A stretch of DNA of 8,043 bases from Phycisphaerales bacterium. Its GTDB lineage: Bacteria; Planctomycetota; Phycisphaerae; UBA1845. Position numbers and translations under genes: made by a program. The stretch is taken from contig JAUWNF010000136.1 in the NCBI GenBank assembly GCA_030612785.1, positions 1 to 8,043 on the forward strand. The letters are read 5' to 3'. Positions 1 to 4,829 of this stretch are shown here, piece by piece; position 1 is the stretch's first letter; the number at the start of each line of letters is the position of its first letter. Under the pieces are notes generated by a model, which was not told where the DNA came from, searched no databases, and saw only the letters and a list, made by a program, of their open reading frames with translations.

Positions 1-156
1 CGGCGATCTGCCGCTCGCTCCCGTCGTTCGAGATCGTAAATCCGAGGAACTTCCGCTCCTCCGGCCGAGCCACGGCACTCTTGGATTCGTTGACCTTCCG
101 CCGGAGCTTCACGGTCAAGAAGCGACAGACGCTGGCCATCACCCGTTCGCCTGAGC
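1..156 (-). pseudogene. Group II intron reverse transcriptase/maturase, 5'-truncated fragment
   Basis: Read on the minus strand, this stretch encodes a peptide of about 52 residues that runs off the left edge. It contains SGERVMASVCRFLT, then KVNESKSAVARPEERKFLGF. This matches the segment just after the YADD palm motif in bacterial group II intron (LtrA-like) reverse transcriptases, where KVN..KSAV and ERKFLGF are hallmarks of the palm-to-thumb transition. Such proteins copy and help splice their host intron. The upstream half, with fingers, palm and the YADD catalytic site, is absent: going upstream the frame becomes unrelated sequence at about 155-165, inside the end of another gene fragment. 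There is an in-frame ATG at 139-137, but no reason to think it is a real start. I am fairly sure of the family from the motifs. Whether the maturase domain and the intron 3' end lie further left cannot be seen here. Confidence 0.75.
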
Positions 157-522
157 GCCTGGGTCGGAAGCCGTAGCGCCGTGGAGCGTGAGTTGCCACG
201 ACCGTACCAGGCTTGGCGAACCTCCCGATACGTCAACCCGGTAGACCGTGCCGTTGTCTTCGTGAAGGACGCAGAATGTGTCGGGTTCCGCCGGATCGAT
301 CCGCGTGATGGCCTCTAGATCGCCGCCTGTCGGCAGGTTCGTCCAGTGGCCCACGACGCTGAAGGTCCCACCGGACTCTTGCATCTTCCACACCTGTCTG
401 TTCTGGCGAACGACCCACAGAGAAGCGTCCGGCGGGCTCCAGTACGCACCGCTGAGATCGCTCTCCATCCCCGAAACGGTGATGTTCGCGGCGGAACTGA
501 AGCTCTCCGCCGGCCAGTCATC
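139..522 (-). pseudogene. Fragment of a secreted beta-propeller-like protein (possible SdiA-regulated/esterase-like repeat)
   Basis: The minus-strand frame ending at a TGA at 141-139 looks like real coding sequence from about 522 downwards. It contains motifs such as SGMESDLSGAYWSPPDASLW, then GGDLEAITRIDP and NGTVYRVDVSG. The pattern of 'S/DLSG...Y.P....LW.V', followed by a 'DLEAI' turn and then 'VYRVD', is typical of one or two blades of SdiA-regulated-type or phytase-like beta-propellers in exported planctomycete proteins. That family assignment is an inference from the motifs. The piece lacks an N-terminus and signal peptide, and upstream residues in this frame become arginine-rich shadow sequence. 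Its end coincides with the start of the reverse transcriptase fragment, so the stop codon is probably accidental. It is read as a broken interior segment of a longer gene. Confidence 0.5.
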
Positions 523-803
523 AGCGGATACTTGGTGCCCTCGGCCAGTTCGTCCCAGCCCAGATCCACCTGCCGGGCCTCGTCCACGGATTGCCCGAAC
601 TGGATCAGTCCGTGGAGCCTTGCTGCAAAGGCCCGCAGAAGGTCGTCGTTCAGGCCGTTGATCTCGTGCTGCAGCGCGAGTCCCTGGCGTTCGGTGCGAT
701 CTTGATATGCAGCGGTGACTACTGTTTCGTCCGTTACAATCAATACCTCCCAGCTCGGCGGCGTCTGCAGCCGGCATCGATACTCACAGCCTCCGCCTAC
801 CAT
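520..803 (-). pseudogene. Unrecognised coding fragment, frameshifted or fused to the beta-propeller piece
   Basis: In the minus-strand frame opening at an ATG at 803-801, about 93 residues read like genuine protein. They include SWEVLIVTDETVVTAAYQD, then EINGLNDDLLRAFAARLHGL and VDLGWDELAEGTKYPL. Past position 520 the same frame turns into arginine/serine-rich shadow while the next fragment continues in another frame, so there is a frameshift or a rearrangement joint at about 520. The middle (about residues 36-75) looks helical, rich in Glu, Leu and Asn. No signal peptide, membrane segment or catalytic motif is visible, and I do not recognise the family. The stop of the preceding 31-codon ORF lies only about 20 bases inside the 5' end of this frame, so the two may have been translated together. 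The start is uncertain because the true start may lie in another frame. Confidence 0.4.
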
Positions 804-879
804 ACTCCGCGATCAGCAGGGCATCGATGCTTGGAATCGATTCGCCGACGATCCGGAACTGGTCAGCTCGGTGTGTCAT
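784..879 (-). CDS. Small 31-residue ORF upstream of the unrecognised fragment
   Basis: An ATG at 879-877 opens a minus-strand frame that ends at a TGA at 786-784. The product begins MTHRADQFRIVGESIP and continues SIDALLIAEYGRRRL. It has the balanced composition of a real peptide rather than the Arg/Pro/Ser bias of shadow frames in this DNA. A GTG at 787-785 overlaps the stop codon, a common translational-coupling arrangement, but the frame it opens closes after about 15 codons. This fits the downstream gene being frameshifted just after its start. The ORF could be an intact micro-gene, or the tail of a larger deleted gene. No family is recognised. Confidence 0.3.
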   Translation of the reverse strand: MTHRADQFRIVGESIPSIDALLIAEYGRRRL

Positions 880-903
880 GCTGCATGGGCGCAATCGGCA
901 TTG

Positions 904-1059
904 TTAAACTAGATCTGGTATCAGTTCATGGATTCGCTGAATACCACCGCGGCCTAACTCCAGTGCTTTCTGCGCGGCATACCATCTGCGCTGAACTTCG
1001 TTAAGCCCAGGAAGCAACTTCACCCATGTCGCGAGATCTGGGGCGGTCATGCTGAACAT
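904..1059 (-). pseudogene. ISAzo13-like transposase, N-terminal remnant
   Basis: The minus-strand frame from ATG 1059-1057 to TAA 906-904 encodes about 51 residues, including WVKLLPGLNEVQRRWYAAQK and ALELGRGGIQRIHEL. The pattern of 'LLP.LNE.QRRW.AA.KAL.LG.GGI..I.EL' is the N-terminal helix-turn-helix entry region of ISAzo13-family DDE transposases. There it normally runs on into '(T)G(L/R)SR.TI..G..EL'. Here the frame meets a stop 5 codons after HEL. A +2 shift gives TRSSLTM, which may be the decayed continuation. The catalytic DDE core is entirely missing, so the remnant cannot transpose. The frame stays open upstream to a TTG at 1101-1099, but the residues there do not look like transposase. 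No terminal inverted repeat can be identified. Confidence 0.55.
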
Positions 1060-1104
1060 GATACCCACATCGCCATCTCTGTCAACTTTATTTTCCGACA
1101 ACTC

Positions 1105-1254
1105 CTAAGTCGAAAAAACCTCGTCCAGGGGCGTTGCAAGACCGTCTTTAGTCGGAGCCTTGTGCCCCATTTGTAGCAGCCGGCGTACTCGACATTGCGC
1201 GTCAAGCGCCAGTCCCCGCCGGTTGGTTCCGCTTGCTTCATTACCTGCCAGCCG
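1105..1254 (-). other. Possible C-terminal gene fragment; otherwise no gene in 1102-1288
   Basis: Between the transposase remnant and the membrane protein gene I see no complete gene. One minus-strand open stretch of 49 codons without a start, ending at a TAG at 1107-1105, reads plausibly as protein: it contains GNEASGTNRRGLALD and GHKAPTKDGLATPLDEVF. It might be the tail of a lost gene. It overlaps the promoter proposed for the plus-strand gene, so it cannot be functional in this arrangement. The DNA from about 900 to 1240 also looks richer in A/T than the genes to the right, which fits imported or decaying sequence. Confidence 0.15.
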
Positions 1255-1261
1255 TCATAAT
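1233..1261 (+). promoter_or_regulatory. Sigma70-like promoter for the 187-residue membrane protein gene
   Basis: TTGCTT (1233-1238) and CATAAT (1256-1261) are separated by 17 bases, matching the -35 and -10 spacing of a housekeeping sigma factor with one mismatch in the -10. The predicted start of transcription near 1268 leaves a leader of about 20 bases holding a strong AGGAGG ribosome binding site (1274-1279). Confidence 0.55.
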
Positions 1262-1273
1262 CGAGCAGTTGTC

Positions 1274-1279
1274 AGGAGG
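1274..1279 (+). promoter_or_regulatory. Ribosome binding site AGGAGG
   Basis: A full AGGAGG lies 9 bases before the ATG at 1289. This decides the start, since the open frame continues upstream to 1160 with unrelated, promoter-containing sequence. Confidence 0.75.
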
Positions 1280-1288
1280 CGAAACCGC

Positions 1289-1852
1289 ATGGAGAAACCG
1301 AATCAGGAACACACTTTGCGGCTCTACGACCTGGCCGTGCGGGAAGAACATTATTTCCTCGACGCCCATCAGGAGCGCGTGGCGTTTTATGCCAAGGTTG
1401 TTCTGCTCCTGATCGCCGCCACGGTGGTAGGCGTGTTCCTGGCGTCGCAGTGGTATCACTTCGCCGGGCTGTGCGCCGGTCCCATACTCGTTTACGCGCT
1501 GTCCAACATCGCCCGCGATGGATGCCTGCGCTTCTACCGGCGCTACCTGGAAGCGGTCACCCACCGGGCCAAGCTCGAGCAGGACCTGGGTCTAACCCAG
1601 CCGCGCCCGGATGCCGAAACCGACGGGGACACGTACTGGGCGAACGAACCCATTATTCCCTCGCGACACGTCACCTCACGCAAGCGGTATCGCTCGTCCG
1701 AGGAATTCCTCAGATCCAGTATGAAGCGCGGGTTCCACCGCTGGACGGCGCGCTTGTTCCACGGTTTCGAGCTATTCAGTGGCGTGGCCTTTGTGGGGTT
1801 GCTCTTTCTGACGATCTTGAAAGCGACCGAATCGCTCGCCGGGACAACCTGA
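1289..1852 (+). CDS. Hypothetical inner-membrane protein with three predicted membrane segments
   Basis: This gene encodes 187 residues and I do not recognise a named family. The N-terminal 30 residues are charged and helical (LYDLAVREEHYFLDAHQERV). Two hydrophobic segments follow at about 32-53 and 55-74 with only a short turn between them. A basic helix with RFYRRYLEAVTHRAKLEQDL comes at about 81-100, then a polar stretch at 101-158, and a last hydrophobic helix at about 162-180. There is no signal peptide. The layout of a tight helical hairpin flanked by charged amphipathic helices recalls small 2TM proteins such as the SLATT class, but no motif proves this. It has its own promoter and a strong ribosome binding site, sits 69 bases before rph, and adjoins mobile-element debris. 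Whether it belongs functionally with rph is unknown. It is confidently a gene, of unknown role. Confidence 0.85.
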   Translation: MEKPNQEHTLRLYDLAVREEHYFLDAHQERVAFYAKVVLLLIAATVVGVFLASQWYHFAGLCAGPILVYALSNIARDGCLRFYRRYLEAVTHRAKLEQDLGLTQPRPDAETDGDTYWANEPIIPSRHVTSRKRYRSSEEFLRSSMKRGFHRWTARLFHGFELFSGVAFVGLLFLTILKATESLAGTT

Positions 1853-1921
1853 AGCGCGGCGCACGTCGCTGATCGAAAAGGGCGCTGGCGTTGTAGGCTC
1901 GATGGACTACCTGAGGCTGCC

Positions 1922-2653
1922 ATGGCTCGACACGACGGACGCAAGCCCGCACAACTCCGGCCGGTTTCACTCACGCGCCGGTTCACGCGTTTCGCGCCGG
2001 GATCGGTGTTGATCAAATGTGGCCACACGCACGTACTTTGCACCGCGATGTGGCAGGGGGGCGTTCCCCCCTGGCGTGTGGGGCGGGGCAGCGGGTGGGT
2101 GACCGCCGAGTACGATATGCTGCCGGGGGCGACCCCCGAACGCCGCCGGCGCAACCGACAGCGCATTGACGGTCGCACCCAGGAGATTCAGCGGCTTATC
2201 GGGCGCTCGTTGCGGGCCGTCGTCGATCTCGACGTCTTGGGCGAAAACTCGATTCTGATCGACTGCGATGTCCTGCAAGCCGATGGCGGCACGCGCGCCG
2301 CCAGCGTAACCGGGGCCTACGTCGCCCTCTGCGATGCGATTCAGCACTGCCTGCGAGAGAAGCTTATCGAGCATTCGCCGCTGCGCGACCGGATCGCCGC
2401 GGTCAGTGTCGGTCGAGTCGATGGCAAGCTCCTCCTGGACCTGGACTACACGGAAGATTCCGCGGCCCAGGTGGACGTCAACGTGGTCATGACCGGAGCC
2501 GGCGAGTTCGTCGAGGTCCAGGGGACCGGAGAGGGCACGACCTTCTCGCCCGACGAACTGACCAGGATGCTCGGGCTCGCGTCTCGAGGTATCAAACAGC
2601 TTTTCCGCGCGCAGAAGGAGGCTCTGGCGCGAAAACAGCCCGGAAGAGGGTAA
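1922..2653 (+). CDS. rph: Ribonuclease PH
   Basis: RNase PH is a phosphorolytic 3'-to-5' exoribonuclease that trims tRNA 3' ends, releasing nucleoside diphosphates; it is cytosolic and hexameric. The 243-residue product matches the usual length of about 240 and the family from end to end. It has the N-terminal RPVSLTR block, GWVTAEYDMLP at about 58-68, GRTQEIQRLIGR at 84-95 with the phosphate-site arginine near R85, and LDCDVLQADGGTR-type sequence ending in the phosphate-binding GGTR at 122-125. It also has DYTEDSAAQVDVN with the acidic metal ligands at D179 and D185. After GGTR, the usual RTAS reads RAAS, a minor variation. The ATG follows a GAGG site by 5 bases. The next gene starts 4 bases after the stop and rdgB follows that one, so rph probably heads or shares an operon with them. 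No clear promoter is seen just upstream, so readthrough from the membrane protein gene is possible. Confidence 0.97.
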   Translation: MARHDGRKPAQLRPVSLTRRFTRFAPGSVLIKCGHTHVLCTAMWQGGVPPWRVGRGSGWVTAEYDMLPGATPERRRRNRQRIDGRTQEIQRLIGRSLRAVVDLDVLGENSILIDCDVLQADGGTRAASVTGAYVALCDAIQHCLREKLIEHSPLRDRIAAVSVGRVDGKLLLDLDYTEDSAAQVDVNVVMTGAGEFVEVQGTGEGTTFSPDELTRMLGLASRGIKQLFRAQKEALARKQPGRG

Positions 2654-2657
2654 TTCC

Positions 2658-3539
2658 GTGCGCTCCCCAGAAAACCCTGTGACTCTGCTGTCGGTCTTGG
2701 CGGTCGCCATCGCGCTGACGCCTGCTGGCTGTTCTGAGGATCTGAAGGCGGGGGGTTGGGGCTTCGGCCGCCTCTTCAAGCCGGAAGGCGAGCCCTGGAC
2801 CATCCGGTGCTTGGTTCTGACCGGTGCGAACCGGCGGGTGGACGCGGAGTCCATCGCCGACGTACTGCGCGACACCCGGGGGATACGCGGCCGCGACGTC
2901 CGACTGGAACACGACGCAGAGGAATCCACGATATACTACGGCAAGTACTACCGGCGGATTGATCGGAAGACCCGTCGGCCGGAGATTACCCGCAGTATGA
3001 AGCGGGACATGCGGGCGCTCAAGGAATTGGGCGTGCCCGGACAGGGCCACTATTTCGCCGACGCCAGGTTCGTCCCTCTGCCCACCCCCGATGTCGGCGA
3101 CCCCGCCTTCTCGCTCGACTGGGCGAAGGGCGTCTACTCGCTCCGCGTGGCGGTCTTCGCCAACGAGCCGGGCTTCTATGAAAGAAAAAAGGCCGCTGCG
3201 GAGTACACCACCATGCTGCGTAAGAAGGGCCACCGGACGTTCTATCGTCATGGTCCGATCCACAGCGAGGTGTTCGTCGGCGAATTCGGCGAGGACGCGG
3301 TCCGGTCGGTCGAGGCCCGGCGCGTGGTGGAAGATGACGGCAACCCCTGGGGCGTCGGACAGGAGGTCATCGGATTCAACCAGTACAGCCGTGAGGTCCG
3401 CGCGTTGCGGGCCAGGGAGAACTTCGCCTTTGAGCTTTGGAACTTGCGGAGGCGCGGCGAAAAGATCGGCAACCGCACGGTCTACACTGCCTCACGGCTC
3501 GTGCGCATCCGCGACGAACTGGAAGATGACCAATGGTGA
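2658..3539 (+). CDS. Putative lipoprotein with SPOR-like domains, between rph and rdgB
   Basis: The 293-residue product starts at a GTG 7 bases after GGAAGAGGG. Residues 8-24 form a hydrophobic signal-like segment ending TPAGC. C25 could be a lipidated cysteine, although Pro at -3 is a poor lipobox residue. Residues 159-215 look like a SPOR fold: YSLRVAVFAN, a helix with EYTTMLRKKGH, then SEVFVGEFGEDAV, the usual order of strand, helix, strand, 'VG.F' turn. SPOR domains bind denuded peptidoglycan glycans. Residues 47-100 show a similar rhythm (WTIRCLVLTGANRR, AESIADVLRD, YYGKYY), suggesting a second, diverged copy. The rest is basic and charged, without membrane segments. The gene lies 4 bases after rph and overlaps rdgB by 7 bases, so all three are probably co-translated. 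Gene status is firm; the SPOR and lipoprotein calls are inferences from pattern. Confidence 0.85.
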   Translation: MRSPENPVTLLSVLAVAIALTPAGCSEDLKAGGWGFGRLFKPEGEPWTIRCLVLTGANRRVDAESIADVLRDTRGIRGRDVRLEHDAEESTIYYGKYYRRIDRKTRRPEITRSMKRDMRALKELGVPGQGHYFADARFVPLPTPDVGDPAFSLDWAKGVYSLRVAVFANEPGFYERKKAAAEYTTMLRKKGHRTFYRHGPIHSEVFVGEFGEDAVRSVEARRVVEDDGNPWGVGQEVIGFNQYSREVRALRARENFAFELWNLRRRGEKIGNRTVYTASRLVRIRDELEDDQW

Positions 3540-4144
3540 AGCACCGCAAGCTCCTCGTCGCGACCTCTAACCCCGGTAAGCTGCGGGAAATCCGCCACGT
3601 CTTCGCCGACCTGGACGTAGTGCTGGTCACGCTCGCTGAGTTCGGCGAATTGCCCGAGGTGCTCGAGGACGGCTTGACCTTCGAGGACAACGCGAAAAAG
3701 AAGGCCCGACACTACGCCGGAGCGACCGGGATGTGGACGCTCGCCGACGACTCGGGTCTGGAGGTCGATGCCCTGGACCAGCGCCCGGGGGTCAACTCGG
3801 CCAGGTTCACCGGTCCGGTGCAGGACGCGGCGGCCAACAATGCCAAGCTGATCGCTCTGTTGCGAAAGGTCCCGCCCGAGCAGCGATCCGCCCGATTCCG
3901 TTGCGTGATTGCGGTCGCCGACCCACAGCGAGTGCTGGCGACCGCTTCGGGGACCGTCGAGGGGGTTATCATCGACCAGCCGCGCGGACGAAACGGGTTC
4001 GGCTACGACCCGCACTTTCTCCTACCCGAACTGGGTCTGACCACCGCGGAGCTCGACCCCGAGCACAAGAACCGCATCAGCCATCGGGGCCAAGCCCTGC
4101 GTGACATTCGCCCGAAGCTCGAAACCCTCCTCCGAACAGGGTAG
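3533..4144 (+). CDS. rdgB: RdgB/HAM1-type XTP/dITP diphosphatase
   Basis: This enzyme hydrolyses non-canonical purine triphosphates (dITP, XTP, ITP) to the monophosphate and pyrophosphate, keeping deaminated bases out of DNA and RNA in the cytosol. The 203-residue product has the family length and all signature blocks: ATSNPGKLREI near the N-terminus (the triphosphate loop, usually T/SNNxGKxxE), TFEDNAKKKA at about 49-58, LADDSGLEVDAL with the catalytic acidic pair, and PGVNSARF. These are followed by GRNGFGYDPHF, which binds the base and phosphates, and the closing ISHRGQAL. The second Asn of the first motif is Pro here, a common variant. The ATG lies inside the end of the preceding gene (7-base overlap), indicating translational coupling. 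An rph-rdgB neighbourhood is widespread in bacteria, which supports both calls. The next gene has its own promoter starting right at the stop codon. Confidence 0.96.
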   Translation: MVKHRKLLVATSNPGKLREIRHVFADLDVVLVTLAEFGELPEVLEDGLTFEDNAKKKARHYAGATGMWTLADDSGLEVDALDQRPGVNSARFTGPVQDAAANNAKLIALLRKVPPEQRSARFRCVIAVADPQRVLATASGTVEGVIIDQPRGRNGFGYDPHFLLPELGLTTAELDPEHKNRISHRGQALRDIRPKLETLLRTG

Positions 4145-4174
4145 TTGTACGGCGGATCGACGCGACGCTATAAT
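4145..4174 (+). promoter_or_regulatory. Sigma70-like promoter for pdaD-speB
   Basis: TTGTAC (4145-4150) and a perfect TATAAT (4169-4174) are 18 bases apart, directly after the rdgB stop. Transcription would begin near 4181, leaving a leader of about 40 bases before the pdaD ATG. Confidence 0.7.
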
Positions 4175-4179
4175 CCGCC
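4151..4179. repeat. Inverted repeat across the pdaD promoter (candidate operator or terminator stem)
   Basis: GGCGGAT (4151-4157) and ATCCGCC (4173-4179) are perfect 7-base inverted arms separated by 15 bases. The left arm lies just after the -35 element and the right arm covers the last two bases of the -10, so a dimeric repressor bound here would block the promoter. As RNA from rdgB readthrough it could also form a weak stem, but the following bases (GTCTTTCTTGG) are not a real U-tract, so a terminator role is less likely. No known regulator is recognised. Confidence 0.35.
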
Positions 4180-4209
4180 GTCTTTCTTGGTGCGAGCGAA
4201 TTCGTCGCG

Positions 4210-4216
4210 GGAGAGG
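4210..4216 (+). promoter_or_regulatory. Ribosome binding site of pdaD
   Basis: GGAGAGG ends 4 bases before the ATG at 4221. It fixes the start there, although the frame stays open back to 4101 inside rdgB. An upstream start would precede the promoter and add residues foreign to the family. Confidence 0.65.
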
Positions 4217-4220
4217 TCCT

Positions 4221-4775
4221 ATGCCGGGACAACTGGTGCCGACGGGAATGTTCTTCACCAACGGTGTCGGCAAGCACCGCCACAAGCTGCAATCGTTCGA
4301 AGCCGCCCTCCGCGATGCCGGGATCGCCCAGTTCAATCTGGTCAAGGTCTCCAGCATCTTTCCGCCGCACTGCAAGATCGTCTCCAAGCCCGAAGGGCTC
4401 AAAAAGCTTGAACCTGGGGGCATCGTTCACTGCGTGATGGCGGAAGCCTTCACCAACGAACCCAATCGCCTGGTCTGCTCCGGAATTGGTTTGGCCGTTT
4501 CCGCCGACGAGGGCCACGTCGGGTACATCTCCGAACACCACGGCTTCGGCCTGACCAAGTCGAAGTGCGTTGATCTGGTGGAGGACATGGCGGCCAGCAT
4601 GCTGGCGACCACGCTAGGGTTTGAGTTGGACCCGGATACGGCCTATGACGAACGCCGCGAGATTTATCGTAGCAAGGGGCTGGTGGTCCGCACCCGGGCG
4701 TGTGTCAAGACGGCTGAAGGCGACAAAAACGGCCTGTGGACCACCGTGGTAGCCGCGGCCGTGTTTATCTATTGA
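4221..4775 (+). CDS. pdaD: Pyruvoyl-dependent arginine decarboxylase
   Basis: PvlArgDC converts arginine to agmatine and CO2, the first step of the agmatine route to putrescine. It is best known from archaea (about 165 residues) and also occurs in some bacteria. The 184-residue proenzyme opens with PTGMFFTNGVGKHRHKLQSF and carries LVKVSSIFPP at 40-49. In the Methanocaldococcus enzyme the chain cuts itself between two serines at this motif, giving a beta chain and an alpha chain capped by the pyruvoyl group. Here the cut would lie between S44 and S45. E104 in ISEHHGFG is the likely equivalent of the active-site glutamate. The C-terminal part (KGLVVRTRA, WTTVVAAAVF) also fits the family. The gene has its own promoter with an inverted repeat and is followed 54 bases later by speB, whose product uses agmatine. 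A pyruvoyl histidine or aspartate decarboxylase is less likely, given this partner. Confidence 0.92.
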   Translation: MPGQLVPTGMFFTNGVGKHRHKLQSFEAALRDAGIAQFNLVKVSSIFPPHCKIVSKPEGLKKLEPGGIVHCVMAEAFTNEPNRLVCSGIGLAVSADEGHVGYISEHHGFGLTKSKCVDLVEDMAASMLATTLGFELDPDTAYDERREIYRSKGLVVRTRACVKTAEGDKNGLWTTVVAAAVFIY

Positions 4776-4790
4776 GTGTGTGACCGTTCG

Positions 4791-4819
4791 AGCCGGGAGC
4801 CCGAGTAGCCGGTCCCGAG
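4791..4819 (+). repeat. Imperfect tandem direct repeat between pdaD and speB
   Basis: AGCCGG-GAG-CCCGAG (4791-4805) is followed after one base by AGCCGG-T-CCCGAG (4807-4819). The two copies share both six-base halves and differ only in the spacer between them. The repeat ends 10 bases before the speB ATG, where no purine-rich ribosome binding site is evident. It may be chance duplication or may affect speB expression. Confidence 0.3.
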
Positions 4820-4829
4820 CAACCCTGCT

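Noticed and set aside
278..1004. Several plus-strand ORFs (for example 278-661, 346-705, 591-1004)
   Set aside because: They are antisense to minus-strand fragments with recognisable protein motifs, have shadow-like composition and lack ribosome binding sites.
1160..1288. Upstream extension of the membrane protein frame
   Set aside because: It contains the promoter and Cys/Arg-rich shadow sequence. AGGAGG before the ATG at 1289 settles the start.
1543..2178. Minus-strand ORF of 211 residues across the end of the membrane protein gene and the start of rph
   Set aside because: It is antisense to two supported genes, arginine- and serine-rich, and has no domain pattern.
1967..2929. Minus-strand ORF of 320 residues opposite rph
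   Set aside because: It is antisense to the clearly recognised RNase PH and to the start of the next gene. Its Arg/Ser/Gly/Pro-rich composition is typical of shadows in GC-rich coding DNA.
2592..3263. Minus-strand ORF of 223 residues opposite the SPOR-like gene
   Set aside because: It is a shadow of the sense gene, which has the signal sequence, operon spacing and ribosome binding site.
4101..4220. Upstream extension of the pdaD frame by 40 codons
   Set aside because: It would begin inside rdgB and before the pdaD promoter. The GGAGAGG site and family alignment place the start at 4221.
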